A stretch of DNA of 59,979 nt, from contig MFPJ01000022.1 of assembly GCA_001782675.1 (NCBI GenBank), positions 1 to 59,979 on the forward strand. Reading direction: 5' to 3'. Source of the stretch: Candidatus Levybacteria bacterium RIFCSPLOWO2_12_FULL_39_17. Lineage in GTDB: Bacteria; Patescibacteriota; Microgenomatia; Levybacterales; GWA1-39-11. Of the stretch, positions 1 through 9,082 are shown one piece after another. Every line of letters begins with the position of its first letter. Position 1 is the first letter of the stretch. Both the position numbers and the translations under genes were made by a program. Below the pieces are notes generated by a model. That model was not told where the DNA came from. It saw nothing but the letters and a program-made list of their open reading frames with translations, and searched no databases.

Positions 1-1
1 C

Positions 2-1165
2 GGGTTTGGATTTGAAAATTTGACAGCGGATCTAAAAAATAGAAAACTTAGGCCTGTATTTGTTTGGCTCGGAGCATTCGTTTTAATATTTATTACACTG
101 TGGACTATTTCTTTGTCAGGATTCTTTTTTCCGGAAGGCAAATCACAAATATCCTTATCAAACTTAAAACTCCCCACACTTCTTCTTTTGGCATCGGTCT
201 TTATTATTTTGTCAGGGCTTTTTATAAAAATTAAAAATATTTTTATCATTATTTCAGCCTTATTAATTTTGTTAACGGCTTTTGATGTCTTAAGATTTGC
301 CATAAAATGGCAGCCTTTTAAACCAAGAGAGCTGGTGTATCCTGAAGTTCAAATCTCAAAATTCTTATCAAAACTTTCAGGATATGACAGAGTTTTGGCG
401 AATTTCGGCTCTGAAGCCTCTACCACTTTCAGAATTCCGTCCGTTGAAGGGTACGACCCGCTCTATATTAAAAGGTATGGAGAACTCGTGATTGCTCTCT
501 CGGATGGACAGTATCACAAAGCGGAGCGATCAGTTGTTTTATTTCCCAAAAAGGGAACATATACGGGTACAGCATTAAACTTGTTAGGAATAAAATATGT
601 TGTCCATAAAATTGCCGATGGGAGAGAAGTTTGGGCTTTTCCTTTTTGGACTTATCCCACAGATCAATTCAAGATGATACATGAGGACCCAAATTATCAA
701 GTATATGAGAATCAAAAAGTTTTCAGGAGGGCATTTCTGGTAAATAATATTAAAATCGAAAAATCGGAAAAAAAGATACTCGGATTAATTTTAAAAGAGG
801 GAGTTGATCTTAAAAAACAGGCGGTTGCGGAAGAAAATATAGAACTCACGGGGAAATCAATCGATATCGGTGAAGCTGAAATCAAAGAGTACAAACCCAA
901 TAAAATAACTATAGAGGCAGATTCGAAAGGAAAAAATCTTCTCATATTGACAGACCCTTTTTATCCGGGATGGAAAGCTTATGTCGACAATAAGTTTTCG
1001 AAAATTTACAGAGTAGATTATGCTTTTAGGGGAATTGTAGTCCCCGATGGGAAACATAGGGTTGTATTTAATTATGCTCCCGAGAGTTTCAGAATAGGAC
1101 TTTTATTGGCGGGGTTGGGTATAATTGGAGCAGGAGCACAAAGCTTTTATCTTAGAAAAAAATGA
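2..1165 (+). CDS. YfhO-like multi-TM membrane protein, C-terminal part (truncated by window start)
   Basis: Frame is open to the window edge (GFGFENLTADLK...); the ORF-track start at 20 is an internal TTG. C-terminal DPFYPGWKAYVDN...FRGIVVPDGKHRVVFNY matches the ends of ORFs 3314-5605 and 9061-11466. Confidence 0.85.
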   Translation, partial: GFGFENLTADLKNRKLRPVFVWLGAFVLIFITLWTISLSGFFFPEGKSQISLSNLKLPTLLLLASVFIILSGLFIKIKNIFIIISALLILLTAFDVLRFAIKWQPFKPRELVYPEVQISKFLSKLSGYDRVLANFGSEASTTFRIPSVEGYDPLYIKRYGELVIALSDGQYHKAERSVVLFPKKGTYTGTALNLLGIKYVVHKIADGREVWAFPFWTYPTDQFKMIHEDPNYQVYENQKVFRRAFLVNNIKIEKSEKKILGLILKEGVDLKKQAVAEENIELTGKSIDIGEAEIKEYKPNKITIEADSKGKNLLILTDPFYPGWKAYVDNKFSKIYRVDYAFRGIVVPDGKHRVVFNYAPESFRIGLLLAGLGIIGAGAQSFYLRKK

Positions 1166-1908
1166 TTTCAGCAATAATTATTTCAAGAAACGAGGAGAGT
1201 GTAATTTCCGATTGCATAAAATCAATAAAGAACTTGGCAGATGAAATAATTGTTGTTGATGATTCGGATGATAAAACCGCTAAAATCGCAGAAGATTTAG
1301 GAGCCAAGGTGACTAAAAATAAACTTCAGGATTTTTCTTCCCAAAGAAATCTGGGAGCATCTCTAGCAAAAAATGAGTGGATTTTTTACATTGATTCGGA
1401 TGAGAGAGCAACCCCAGGGTTTATTGCCGAGGTCAAGGAAAAGATAAAAAATTTTGATTATAAAAAAAACATCGCAGGTTTTTTTGTCAGAAGAAAAACC
1501 TTTTTTTATGGCCAAGATTGGGGATTTGAAGACCGCGTTCAAAGAATTTTTTATAAGCCTCGTTTAAAAGGTTGGAAAGGCAGTGTTCATGAGACTCCGG
1601 AAGTTGTAGGAGAACTTTTGGAGATTGAGAGTCCTATTCTTCATTATACACACAGGAATTTAACTCGAATGGTTGAAAAAACTAATGATTGGTCTGAGTT
1701 TGAAGCTGATTTGAGATTTAAGTCAAATCATCCGAATATGAGTCTGTGGAGATTTTTCAGAGTGATGATTACGGCTTTTTTGAAATCATATTTCAAAGAA
1801 GGAGGATATAAAAATGGAACACTTGGAATAATTGAGGCAATTTATCAATCCTTTTCAATGTTTATAACTTATGCAAAATTATGGGAAAAACAATCCGGTA
1901 GGAAATAG
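1162..1908 (+). CDS. GT2 family glycosyltransferase (WaaE/KdtX-like)
   Basis: ISAIIISRNEESVISDCIKSIKNLADEIIVVDDSDD...FYIDSDERATPGF; ATGA overlap with upstream gene. Confidence 0.9.
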   Translation: MISAIIISRNEESVISDCIKSIKNLADEIIVVDDSDDKTAKIAEDLGAKVTKNKLQDFSSQRNLGASLAKNEWIFYIDSDERATPGFIAEVKEKIKNFDYKKNIAGFFVRRKTFFYGQDWGFEDRVQRIFYKPRLKGWKGSVHETPEVVGELLEIESPILHYTHRNLTRMVEKTNDWSEFEADLRFKSNHPNMSLWRFFRVMITAFLKSYFKEGGYKNGTLGIIEAIYQSFSMFITYAKLWEKQSGRK

Positions 1909-1931
1909 ATACTAGGGACTCTACAAACTAG

Positions 1932-2165
1932 TTACTTGCTGGGCTGGATCCAGGAACGAATTTCTTTTAGTGTTAATCTTTTTTCGGCAAATCTAAAAAG
2001 ATAAATAATCTCAAGTATTCCAAGAGTATTCAATACGAGGATTGCGATAAACCAGTTTCTCTGAGAAAGGTTTGCCGTTCTCCACAAGGCGAGTCCCTTC
2101 CATATCAAAGACCAAATGTAAATTGCCAAAAGAAGGATAGGATTTCCAAAAATTTCTTGATTCAT
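1932..2165 (-). CDS. DUF5652-like small membrane protein
   Basis: LIWKGLALWRTANLSQRNWFIAILVLNTLGILEIIYLFRF pattern; own candidate promoter upstream. Confidence 0.75.
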   Translation of the reverse strand: MNQEIFGNPILLLAIYIWSLIWKGLALWRTANLSQRNWFIAILVLNTLGILEIIYLFRFAEKRLTLKEIRSWIQPSK

Positions 2166-2171
2166 ATAAAC

Positions 2172-2200
2172 AATTTAACATAGCAATTCGAATTTGGCAA
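2172..2200 (-). promoter_or_regulatory. candidate promoter for the DUF5652-like gene
   Basis: Minus strand: -35 TTGCCA (2195-2200), 17 bp spacer, -10 TAAATT with TG extension (2172-2177); 6 nt from ATG. Confidence 0.5.
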
Positions 2201-2212
2201 TAGTTCTTCTCT

Positions 2213-2240
2213 TTGTTCAAGGCAAGGGTTTTGGTACAAT
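2213..2240 (+). promoter_or_regulatory. candidate promoter for GT4 gene
   Basis: -35-like TTGTTC (2213-2218), 16 bp, extended -10 TGGTACAAT (to 2240); ATG at 2251. Confidence 0.45.
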
Positions 2241-2250
2241 TGATTTAAAT

Positions 2251-3321
2251 ATGCGAATAGGAGTCTTTGATCCTTACCTTGATGACATGGGAGGAGGAGA
2301 GAAGTACATGCTTACTATAGCTCAATGCCTATCTTCCGACAACGAAGTGGTCTTATTTTGGGATAATCAAGAGGATTTAAAAAAAGCAACAGAAAGATTT
2401 TCCGTTGATTTATCAAAAATAAGGATTGCAAAAAATATCTTTTCTCCACAATTCGGACTTTTGAAAAGATTGCTGGAAACGAAAAAATATGATGCAATAA
2501 TTATTATCTCTGACGGAAGTATCCCTTTTGTTCTCTCAAAAAAACTCTTTATTCATATCCAGCAGCCCATACCTAATGCAAAATCTGATTTTAAAACTAG
2601 AATTAAAATAAAAAGAATAAGAAAGGTCTTTTGTAATTCTTATTTTACAAAATCATTTGTTGATAAAGATTTTGGAGTAGAAAGCTTAGTTGTTTATCCC
2701 CCCATTGTCCTAAAACCAAAAAAGGAAAAGAAAGAAAATATTATTCTTCATGTCGGAAGATTTAGAGTGAAAAATATAGCAATAGGGGATTATAAAAAAC
2801 AGGGAGTAATGATCAAAGCTTTTAAATCAATACTTAAGAAAGGATTACAAAACTGGCGTTTTGTTCTAGCGGTAAGCATAAGAGATAGGGATTATGAAGA
2901 ATTTTCCAAAATGAAAAAAGAAACAAAAGGATTTCCTATTGAGTTTCTGATAAACAAATCAAATGATGAGCTCTGGGATATTTATTCAAGGGCAAAAATA
3001 TATTGGCATGCTGCGGGATTCGGAGAGGATTTGGAGACTCACCCAGAGTACGCCGAGCATTTTGGTATCTCAACGGTTGAAGCAATGGGAGCGGGGGCAG
3101 TACCGGTAGTGATTAATGCCGGAGGGCAAAAGGAAATTATAGAGGATGGAAAAAACGGATTATTATGGAATACTCTTTCAGAACTTCAGGAGAAGACTCT
3201 AATGCTGACTCGCGAGGATAAAATCCTTGAAAAAATGTCCAAAGAGGCAAAGAAAAGAGCAAATGATTTTGCAGGAAAACGATTTTGCGAGGAAATTAAA
3301 AAAATAATAGAGAATGATTAA
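2251..3321 (+). CDS. GT4 family glycosyltransferase
   Basis: MRIGVFDPYLDDMGGGEKYML...HFGISTVEAMGAGAVPVVINAGGQKEIIEDGKNGLLW. Start moved from 2194 to ATG 2251 on motif and promoter position. Confidence 0.9.
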   Translation: MRIGVFDPYLDDMGGGEKYMLTIAQCLSSDNEVVLFWDNQEDLKKATERFSVDLSKIRIAKNIFSPQFGLLKRLLETKKYDAIIIISDGSIPFVLSKKLFIHIQQPIPNAKSDFKTRIKIKRIRKVFCNSYFTKSFVDKDFGVESLVVYPPIVLKPKKEKKENIILHVGRFRVKNIAIGDYKKQGVMIKAFKSILKKGLQNWRFVLAVSIRDRDYEEFSKMKKETKGFPIEFLINKSNDELWDIYSRAKIYWHAAGFGEDLETHPEYAEHFGISTVEAMGAGAVPVVINAGGQKEIIEDGKNGLLWNTLSELQEKTLMLTREDKILEKMSKEAKKRANDFAGKRFCEEIKKIIEND

Positions 3322-5605
3322 GTTGTTAACTAAAAGGTTTTATTTAATTCTATTTTCAATAGTAGTATTGATTTTCTTCTCAAAAACTTTATTTTCCGCT
3401 CTTCTTCCCATTCCGGCAGATACTATTGTGGGACTATATCATCCTTTTCGTGACCTTTATGCAAAAGAATATCCCCGCGGAATTCCTTATAAAAATTTCT
3501 TAATTACCGATCCGGTTAGACAAATTATTCCATGGAAAAATTTATCGGTGGAATCATTGGCACGCTTCGAATTTCCCTTGTGGAATCCTTATGAAATGGC
3601 AGGGAAACCCCATATTGCAAATTTTCAGTCCGGCACTTTTTATCCGCTGAATTTAGTCTTATTTATTAAGCCTTATTACATCTCTTGGTCAATTTTTGTA
3701 ATGCTTCAACCTGTTCTTGCAGGATTTTTTATGTTTGCTTATCTCAAAAATCTTAAATTAGATTCACGGGCAAGTATTTTGGGAGCAATTTCTTTTTCTT
3801 TCTCAGGTTTTTCTATCGCTTGGTTTGAATGGGGAAATATCGTGCATACGGCGTTGTGGTTGCCACTACTATTGTTATCTGTGGATAAAATTTTCGAACA
3901 CTTTCAAGAAATATCAAATATTAAATATAAAAAAGCAAATATACATAGCAAAAATAAAAAATTATTAATTTGGTTCGGAGTTTTATTGTTTTCGAGTATC
4001 TTTTCATTTTTTGCAGGCCACCTTCAGATTTTCTTTTATCTTTCGGTCATGTCGATAGCTTATTTTATTTTTAGATGGTTTGAGTATGGGAAAAAGTTTA
4101 GAACGATAGGTCTATTTATTATTTATTATTTATTATTTATTATTACGACAGCAATACAGTGGATTCCGACTCTTCAATTTATTAACCTTTCGGCTCGAAT
4201 TCAGGATCAAGCATGGATACAGGAGGGTTGGTTTGTTCCACTGCAACATCTCGTTCAGTTCTTAATACCGGATTTTTTTGGAAATCCTACGACTCTTAAT
4301 TATTGGGGAACATGGAATTATGGAGAATTAATAGGTTATGTGGGAATCATCTCCTTGGTTTTTGTTATGTTCTCATTGGCTTCAGATCTTAATCGAAATA
4401 AATTATTTTTCTTAGGTACAATTGTTGTTGCGTTATTGTTTGCGACAGAAAATCCCATCTCTAGGCTTCCATATGAATTCGGAGTTCCCTTTATCTCATC
4501 TTCACAGCCCACGCGATTAATATTCTTAATCGCTTTTGGGTTATCAGTGTTATCAGCGATTGGATTTGATTTTTTAATCAAGCAGAAAAAGATGACAAAG
4601 AGAGTTTTGGTTTCGGTCCTCATACCATTAGTGGTTTTAGTATTGGTTTGGGTAGCTTCAATTGGGAATCCGTTCGGCATCTCTCAAGAAAATTTATCGG
4701 TTTTAAAAAGAAACTTAATCTTTCCTTCGATGATTTTTGTTGTTGGGATTTTTTTAATAATAATCTTCTCAATGGTGAAGAAAGATAGCTTAAGGAGATT
4801 TGTTTTGCTGGGTATTATTCTTGTTGTTTCTTTTGACTTGCTTAGGTTTGGGTGGAAATTTACTTCCTTCACAAAATCCGAATATTTTTATCCGCAGACA
4901 AAAACAATCAAATTCCTGAAAAAGGACAAGGATGTTTTCAGGATTGCGTCAACTGATTCCCGGATTTTTCCTCCAAACTTTTCAACATATTATAAAATTC
5001 AATCGATTGAAGGGTATGATCCTCTCTACCTTAACTCCTATGCAGAGTTAATGGCTGCATCAGAACGAGGAGAACCAAATATTGATCCGCCTTTTGGGTT
5101 TAACCGGATCTTAACACCTCATAACTTAGATTCTAAATTTATAAATTTATTAAATGTTAAATATGTACTTTCCTTCTCGGATCTTGATCCATCAAGATTT
5201 GAGAAAGTATTTGAAGAAGGAGAAACAAAGATATTTTTAAATAGAGAATTTTTAAGCAGAGCTTTCTTTGTAGAAAAAATAATTGTTGAAAAAAGGAAAA
5301 ATGCCCAATTAAGCGAAATGTTCTATCAAAATTTAAATAAAACTGCTATTGTTGAGGATCAGGTGGATACAAAAAACCTCAATATTGGTAAAGCAAAAAT
5401 TATGCAGTATTCCGATAATAAGGTTATTATAGAAACAGAGAATCCAGGCGATGGGTTCCTATTTTTTGGAGATGTTTATTATCCCACCTGGAAGGTTTCA
5501 ATAGACGGAAAAAAATCAAAAATATATAAAACGAATCACACTTTTAGAGGAATTTTTGTTCCTCCGGGAAACCATAGGATAGTATTCTATAATTCACTTT
5601 TCTAA
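3314..5605 (+). CDS. YfhO-like multi-TM membrane protein
   Basis: Many TM segments; LWNPYEMAGKPHIANFQSGTFYPLN; C-terminal YYPTWKVSIDGKKSKIYKTNHTFRGIFVPPGNHRIVF. Confidence 0.85.
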   Translation: MIKLLTKRFYLILFSIVVLIFFSKTLFSALLPIPADTIVGLYHPFRDLYAKEYPRGIPYKNFLITDPVRQIIPWKNLSVESLARFEFPLWNPYEMAGKPHIANFQSGTFYPLNLVLFIKPYYISWSIFVMLQPVLAGFFMFAYLKNLKLDSRASILGAISFSFSGFSIAWFEWGNIVHTALWLPLLLLSVDKIFEHFQEISNIKYKKANIHSKNKKLLIWFGVLLFSSIFSFFAGHLQIFFYLSVMSIAYFIFRWFEYGKKFRTIGLFIIYYLLFIITTAIQWIPTLQFINLSARIQDQAWIQEGWFVPLQHLVQFLIPDFFGNPTTLNYWGTWNYGELIGYVGIISLVFVMFSLASDLNRNKLFFLGTIVVALLFATENPISRLPYEFGVPFISSSQPTRLIFLIAFGLSVLSAIGFDFLIKQKKMTKRVLVSVLIPLVVLVLVWVASIGNPFGISQENLSVLKRNLIFPSMIFVVGIFLIIIFSMVKKDSLRRFVLLGIILVVSFDLLRFGWKFTSFTKSEYFYPQTKTIKFLKKDKDVFRIASTDSRIFPPNFSTYYKIQSIEGYDPLYLNSYAELMAASERGEPNIDPPFGFNRILTPHNLDSKFINLLNVKYVLSFSDLDPSRFEKVFEEGETKIFLNREFLSRAFFVEKIIVEKRKNAQLSEMFYQNLNKTAIVEDQVDTKNLNIGKAKIMQYSDNKVIIETENPGDGFLFFGDVYYPTWKVSIDGKKSKIYKTNHTFRGIFVPPGNHRIVFYNSLF
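4113..4144 (+). repeat. heptanucleotide tandem repeat (TATTTAT)x~4.6 inside CDS
   Basis: TATTTAT at 4113, 4120, 4127, 4134 plus TATT. Confidence 0.95.
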
Positions 5606-5607
5606 AT

Positions 5608-6546
5608 ATGAAATTCAGTGTCATTATTCCAAATTATAACGGTTTTGAACTTATAAAAAAGAATCTTCCAAAAGTTATAGAATCTTTAAGCAAATTTGAT
5701 GCTGAAATAATTATTGTTGATGATGCGTCCAAGCAAAAAGAATACCAGGAGCTTAAAAATTTTGTAAGTGAGTTAGATAAGAGAGAGAGGATTACTATTA
5801 AACTAATTAGGAATGAAAAAAATCTAGGATTTTCTTCAGCGGTAAATAAAGGAACTTTGGAATCAGAAGGAGAATTCCTGGTTTTATTAAACACAGATGT
5901 TGTTCCAGAGAAAGATTTTCTTAACCCTATAATTGCCGATTTTGAAGCAGATGAAAAATTATTTGGAATTGGATGCATGGACAAAAGTATTGAGGGAGGA
6001 AAAATAGTTTACAGAGGAAGAGGGGAGGCCGTATGGGAAAGAGGCTTTTTGGTTCACAGGAAAGGTGAGGTTGATAAGTCTGATACATTCTGGATATCAG
6101 GTGGAAGCTCCATAATTCGGAAGAAGTTTTTTGAGGAACTTGAAAGATTTGATCCGCTTTATAACCCCTTTTATTGGGAGGATATAGATTTATCATATAG
6201 GGCTAATAAATCAGGCTACAATCTCTTGTTTGAAAAAAGGAGCGTGGTTGAACATAAGCATTCTGAAGGAGCTATCAAGCAATATTATTCGGATTTTAAA
6301 ATAAGAACTATTGCATACAAAAACCAATTTATTTTTGTTTGGAAAAACATTTCAGACCAAAATTTTATTTTATCTCATATCTTTTGGTTGCCGTGTCATT
6401 TGTTCTCGGCCATTATAAGACTTGATATTGCTTTCTTTTTAGGATTCATTCTTGCCGGTTTGAGCCTTCCTGCTATAATTGGGAAAAGGTTCCGGCAGAA
6501 AAAACTATATAAAAAGAAAGATTCGGAAATTATAGCAATCTCATGA
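5608..6546 (+). CDS. GT2 family glycosyltransferase
   Basis: FSVIIPNYNGFELIKKNLPKV...VLLNTDVVPEKDFL...WISGGSSIIRKKFF...YWEDIDLSYRANKSGY. Confidence 0.92.
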   Translation: MKFSVIIPNYNGFELIKKNLPKVIESLSKFDAEIIIVDDASKQKEYQELKNFVSELDKRERITIKLIRNEKNLGFSSAVNKGTLESEGEFLVLLNTDVVPEKDFLNPIIADFEADEKLFGIGCMDKSIEGGKIVYRGRGEAVWERGFLVHRKGEVDKSDTFWISGGSSIIRKKFFEELERFDPLYNPFYWEDIDLSYRANKSGYNLLFEKRSVVEHKHSEGAIKQYYSDFKIRTIAYKNQFIFVWKNISDQNFILSHIFWLPCHLFSAIIRLDIAFFLGFILAGLSLPAIIGKRFRQKKLYKKKDSEIIAIS

Positions 6547-7256
6547 AGTTATCAATTATAATCCCTGTTTTTAATGAGGAGAAAACAATTGGAACTGTAA
6601 TTGAAAAAGTATACAACCTCAAAATAAAAGGAGCCAGTAAAGAAATTGTGGTAGTCGACGATGGCTCAACAGATACTACCGCAACTGAAATTAAAAAATT
6701 AAAATTAAAAATTAAAAATTTCGAGTTTTTTCGTCATAAGAAGAATATGGGGAAGGGGGCAGCGGTGAAAACCGCAATAGAAAATGCAACAGGTGATTAT
6801 ATAATAATTCAAGATGCCGATTTGGAATATGATGTCAATGATATACCAAGACTTTTCAGTAATATAAAAGGCAAAAGGGATGTCATATATGGGACAAGAC
6901 TAAATAGACTGCCAAATCTCAAGAAAGAGGAAAGGAGGATAAGATTTCTCATACATTACTTGGGAAACCGTTTCTTAAGCCTATTAACCAGTATTTTATA
7001 TGGACAGTGGATTACGGATATGGAGACATGTTATAAATTATTTCCCAGAAGCGAGGCAAAAAGCATAAGACTAAAATCAAAACGCTTTGACTTTGAACCG
7101 GAAATCACTTCAAAACTTCTTAAAAAAGGATTGAGGATAAAAGAAATCCCAATTACCACAAATCCCCGAGGTTATGAGGAGGGAAAAAAATTAAATACCT
7201 TTAGGGATGGAATAGTTGCATTTTGGAGTTTAATTAAATATAGATTTATTGATTAG
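6543..7256 (+). CDS. GT2 family glycosyltransferase, dolichyl-phosphate mannosyltransferase-like
   Basis: LSIIIPVFNEEKTIGTVIEKV...IVVVDDGSTDTTATEI...IIIQDADLEYDVNDI. Confidence 0.9.
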   Translation: MKLSIIIPVFNEEKTIGTVIEKVYNLKIKGASKEIVVVDDGSTDTTATEIKKLKLKIKNFEFFRHKKNMGKGAAVKTAIENATGDYIIIQDADLEYDVNDIPRLFSNIKGKRDVIYGTRLNRLPNLKKEERRIRFLIHYLGNRFLSLLTSILYGQWITDMETCYKLFPRSEAKSIRLKSKRFDFEPEITSKLLKKGLRIKEIPITTNPRGYEEGKKLNTFRDGIVAFWSLIKYRFID

Positions 7257-7966
7257 AGCTTCGGGGGATTTAATTTGTAATTTAAAATTAATAGAATCAT
7301 ATTAAGTCCAACCTTTACAGATTTTCGAAATGACCCCGTTATTTTTGAGATACCCACTCTTCTATTATAATGAACAGGCAACTCAAGAATTTTTCCTCCT
7401 AAAATGCTGGTTAAAACTACTGTTTCGGGTAGAAAATGAGAAGTGCCTACCGTAAAATATGGAAGCATTTTTTTAACAAATATCTTCTTAAAGACTCTAA
7501 AGGTGCACCCGCAATCAGACATATTTCCGGTTGAGAACAAAAACTGCATGAATTTTGCAACCGAAATATTTCCATACCGAAGCATAAAACCCATATTTGC
7601 CCCATTTCCAATAAATTTTTTATTGGTTCTAGTCCCAATTACCAAATCGTATTTATTCATTTGCGAGAGAAGAGTCTTTAAATCTTGAGAAGAAAAAGTT
7701 CCGTCGGGTTCACAAAGGACTATATAATCTCCATTTGCTTGCTTAAGTCCATGTCTTAACGCAAATCCATATCCTTGTTTCTTTTCAAAAACAACTTTTG
7801 CCCCCGCTTTCTTTGCTATGTCATTTGTCCTGTCTGTAGAATTGTTGTCTACAACAATTATTTCGTCTACTGATTTTGTTGCTTTGAAATCCTTAACCGC
7901 TTGCGCAATATTTTTCTCCTCATTGTAAGCGGGGAAAACAATACTGACTTTTTTTCCTAAATACAT
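7253..7966 (-). CDS. GT2 family glycosyltransferase
   Basis: MYLGKKVSIVFPAYNEEKNIAQAVKDF...EIIVVDNNSTDRTNDIAKKAGAKVV. Track start 8104 overlaps the divergent gene; ATG at 7966 fits motif and promoter. Confidence 0.88.
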   Translation of the reverse strand: MYLGKKVSIVFPAYNEEKNIAQAVKDFKATKSVDEIIVVDNNSTDRTNDIAKKAGAKVVFEKKQGYGFALRHGLKQANGDYIVLCEPDGTFSSQDLKTLLSQMNKYDLVIGTRTNKKFIGNGANMGFMLRYGNISVAKFMQFLFSTGNMSDCGCTFRVFKKIFVKKMLPYFTVGTSHFLPETVVLTSILGGKILELPVHYNRRVGISKITGSFRKSVKVGLNMILLILNYKLNPPKL

Positions 7967-7973
7967 TGAGCTT

Positions 7974-8002
7974 ATTATATAGAAACTGAGTAATTTACTC
8001 AA
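7974..8002 (-). promoter_or_regulatory. divergent promoter for minus-strand GT2 gene
   Basis: Minus strand: -35 TTGAGT (7997-8002), 17 bp, -10 TATAAT (7974-7979); 7 nt from ATG 7966. Confidence 0.6.
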
Positions 8003-8032
8003 TTGATAATCATCATCAATATTGCTTATAAT
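8003..8032 (+). promoter_or_regulatory. divergent promoter for SDR gene
   Basis: -35 TTGATA (8003-8008), 18 bp, -10 TATAAT (8027-8032); ATG at 8045. Confidence 0.6.
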
Positions 8033-8044
8033 GTTTATTAAATT

Positions 8045-9082
8045 ATGACCCCATCTAAATATAAGATTTTGATTACAGGAGCAGCAGGATTCATGGGGAG
8101 CCATCTTGTCGATGATTTACTTGATATGGGGCATGAAGTATATGGCGTTGATGATTTATCTGGAGGGTATATGGATAATGTAAATCCCAAAAGCTATTTT
8201 ACAGTGCTTGATCTAAGGGATCGCGAGAAAACAGAAGAGTATATCAAAAAGGTAAAACCGGAAATAGTTTTTCATTTAGCGGCAGATGCGACAGAAGGAA
8301 GAAGTCAATTTACACCCATTAATTGCACGCAAAGAAATTACATGGCCTATCTTAACCTTCTTGTTCCATGTGTAAGTACAGGTTTTAAAAAAATGATTTT
8401 AACTTCTTCGATGAGCGTTTATGGCTCACAGAACCCTCCTTTTGAAGAGAGGATGGAAAGATGTCCTGATGATGTTTATGGCGTTTCAAAGGCGGCCATG
8501 GAAAAGACGACTGAAATTTTAAGTGAGGTTCATGGATTTAAATATGTAATAATCAGACCTCATAATGTATATGGTCCGAGACAAAACATGGCGGATCCTT
8601 ATAGAAATGTTATCGCAATTTTTATTAACTGCCTTCTAAATAATAAAAATTTCTATATTTATGGTGATGGAAATCAAAAGAGGGCCTTTTCTTATATTGA
8701 TGATTTTACTCCATATATAATCAGAGCAGCATTTATTAAAGAAGCGGAGGGAGAAATTTTTAATATTGGCCCAACAAAAGAATATTCAATTAATGAGCTG
8801 GTGAGGGTAGTTTTAAAAAGTTTCTTCCCTAATGGAAACATCCCTAAAAATCTAAAACCTAAATTTTTGCCAATAAGGCCAAAGGAAGTAATTAATGCTT
8901 GGTGCACGGTAAGCAAGGCGGAAAGAAGTCTTGGATATAAGACAACGATAGGTCTTGAAGAAGGTGTCAAGAAAATGATTGAATGGGCAAGAAAAAAAGG
9001 AGCTCAGAAATTTATGTACCTGGATGATCTGGAAATAAAAAATGACAAAACTCCCCTTACATGGAAAAAAAAGCTTATCTAG
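8045..9082 (+). CDS. NAD-dependent nucleotide-sugar epimerase/dehydratase (extended SDR)
   Basis: ILITGAAGFMGSHLVDDLL...HLAADATEGRSQF...SSMSVYG...YGVSKAAME...RPHNVYGPRQN. Confidence 0.9.
   Translation: MTPSKYKILITGAAGFMGSHLVDDLLDMGHEVYGVDDLSGGYMDNVNPKSYFTVLDLRDREKTEEYIKKVKPEIVFHLAADATEGRSQFTPINCTQRNYMAYLNLLVPCVSTGFKKMILTSSMSVYGSQNPPFEERMERCPDDVYGVSKAAMEKTTEILSEVHGFKYVIIRPHNVYGPRQNMADPYRNVIAIFINCLLNNKNFYIYGDGNQKRAFSYIDDFTPYIIRAAFIKEAEGEIFNIGPTKEYSINELVRVVLKSFFPNGNIPKNLKPKFLPIRPKEVINAWCTVSKAERSLGYKTTIGLEEGVKKMIEWARKKGAQKFMYLDDLEIKNDKTPLTWKKKLI

Noticed and set aside
4336-4680. 114-aa minus-strand ORF
   Set aside because: Fully antisense inside the YfhO-like CDS, no motif; typical shadow ORF.
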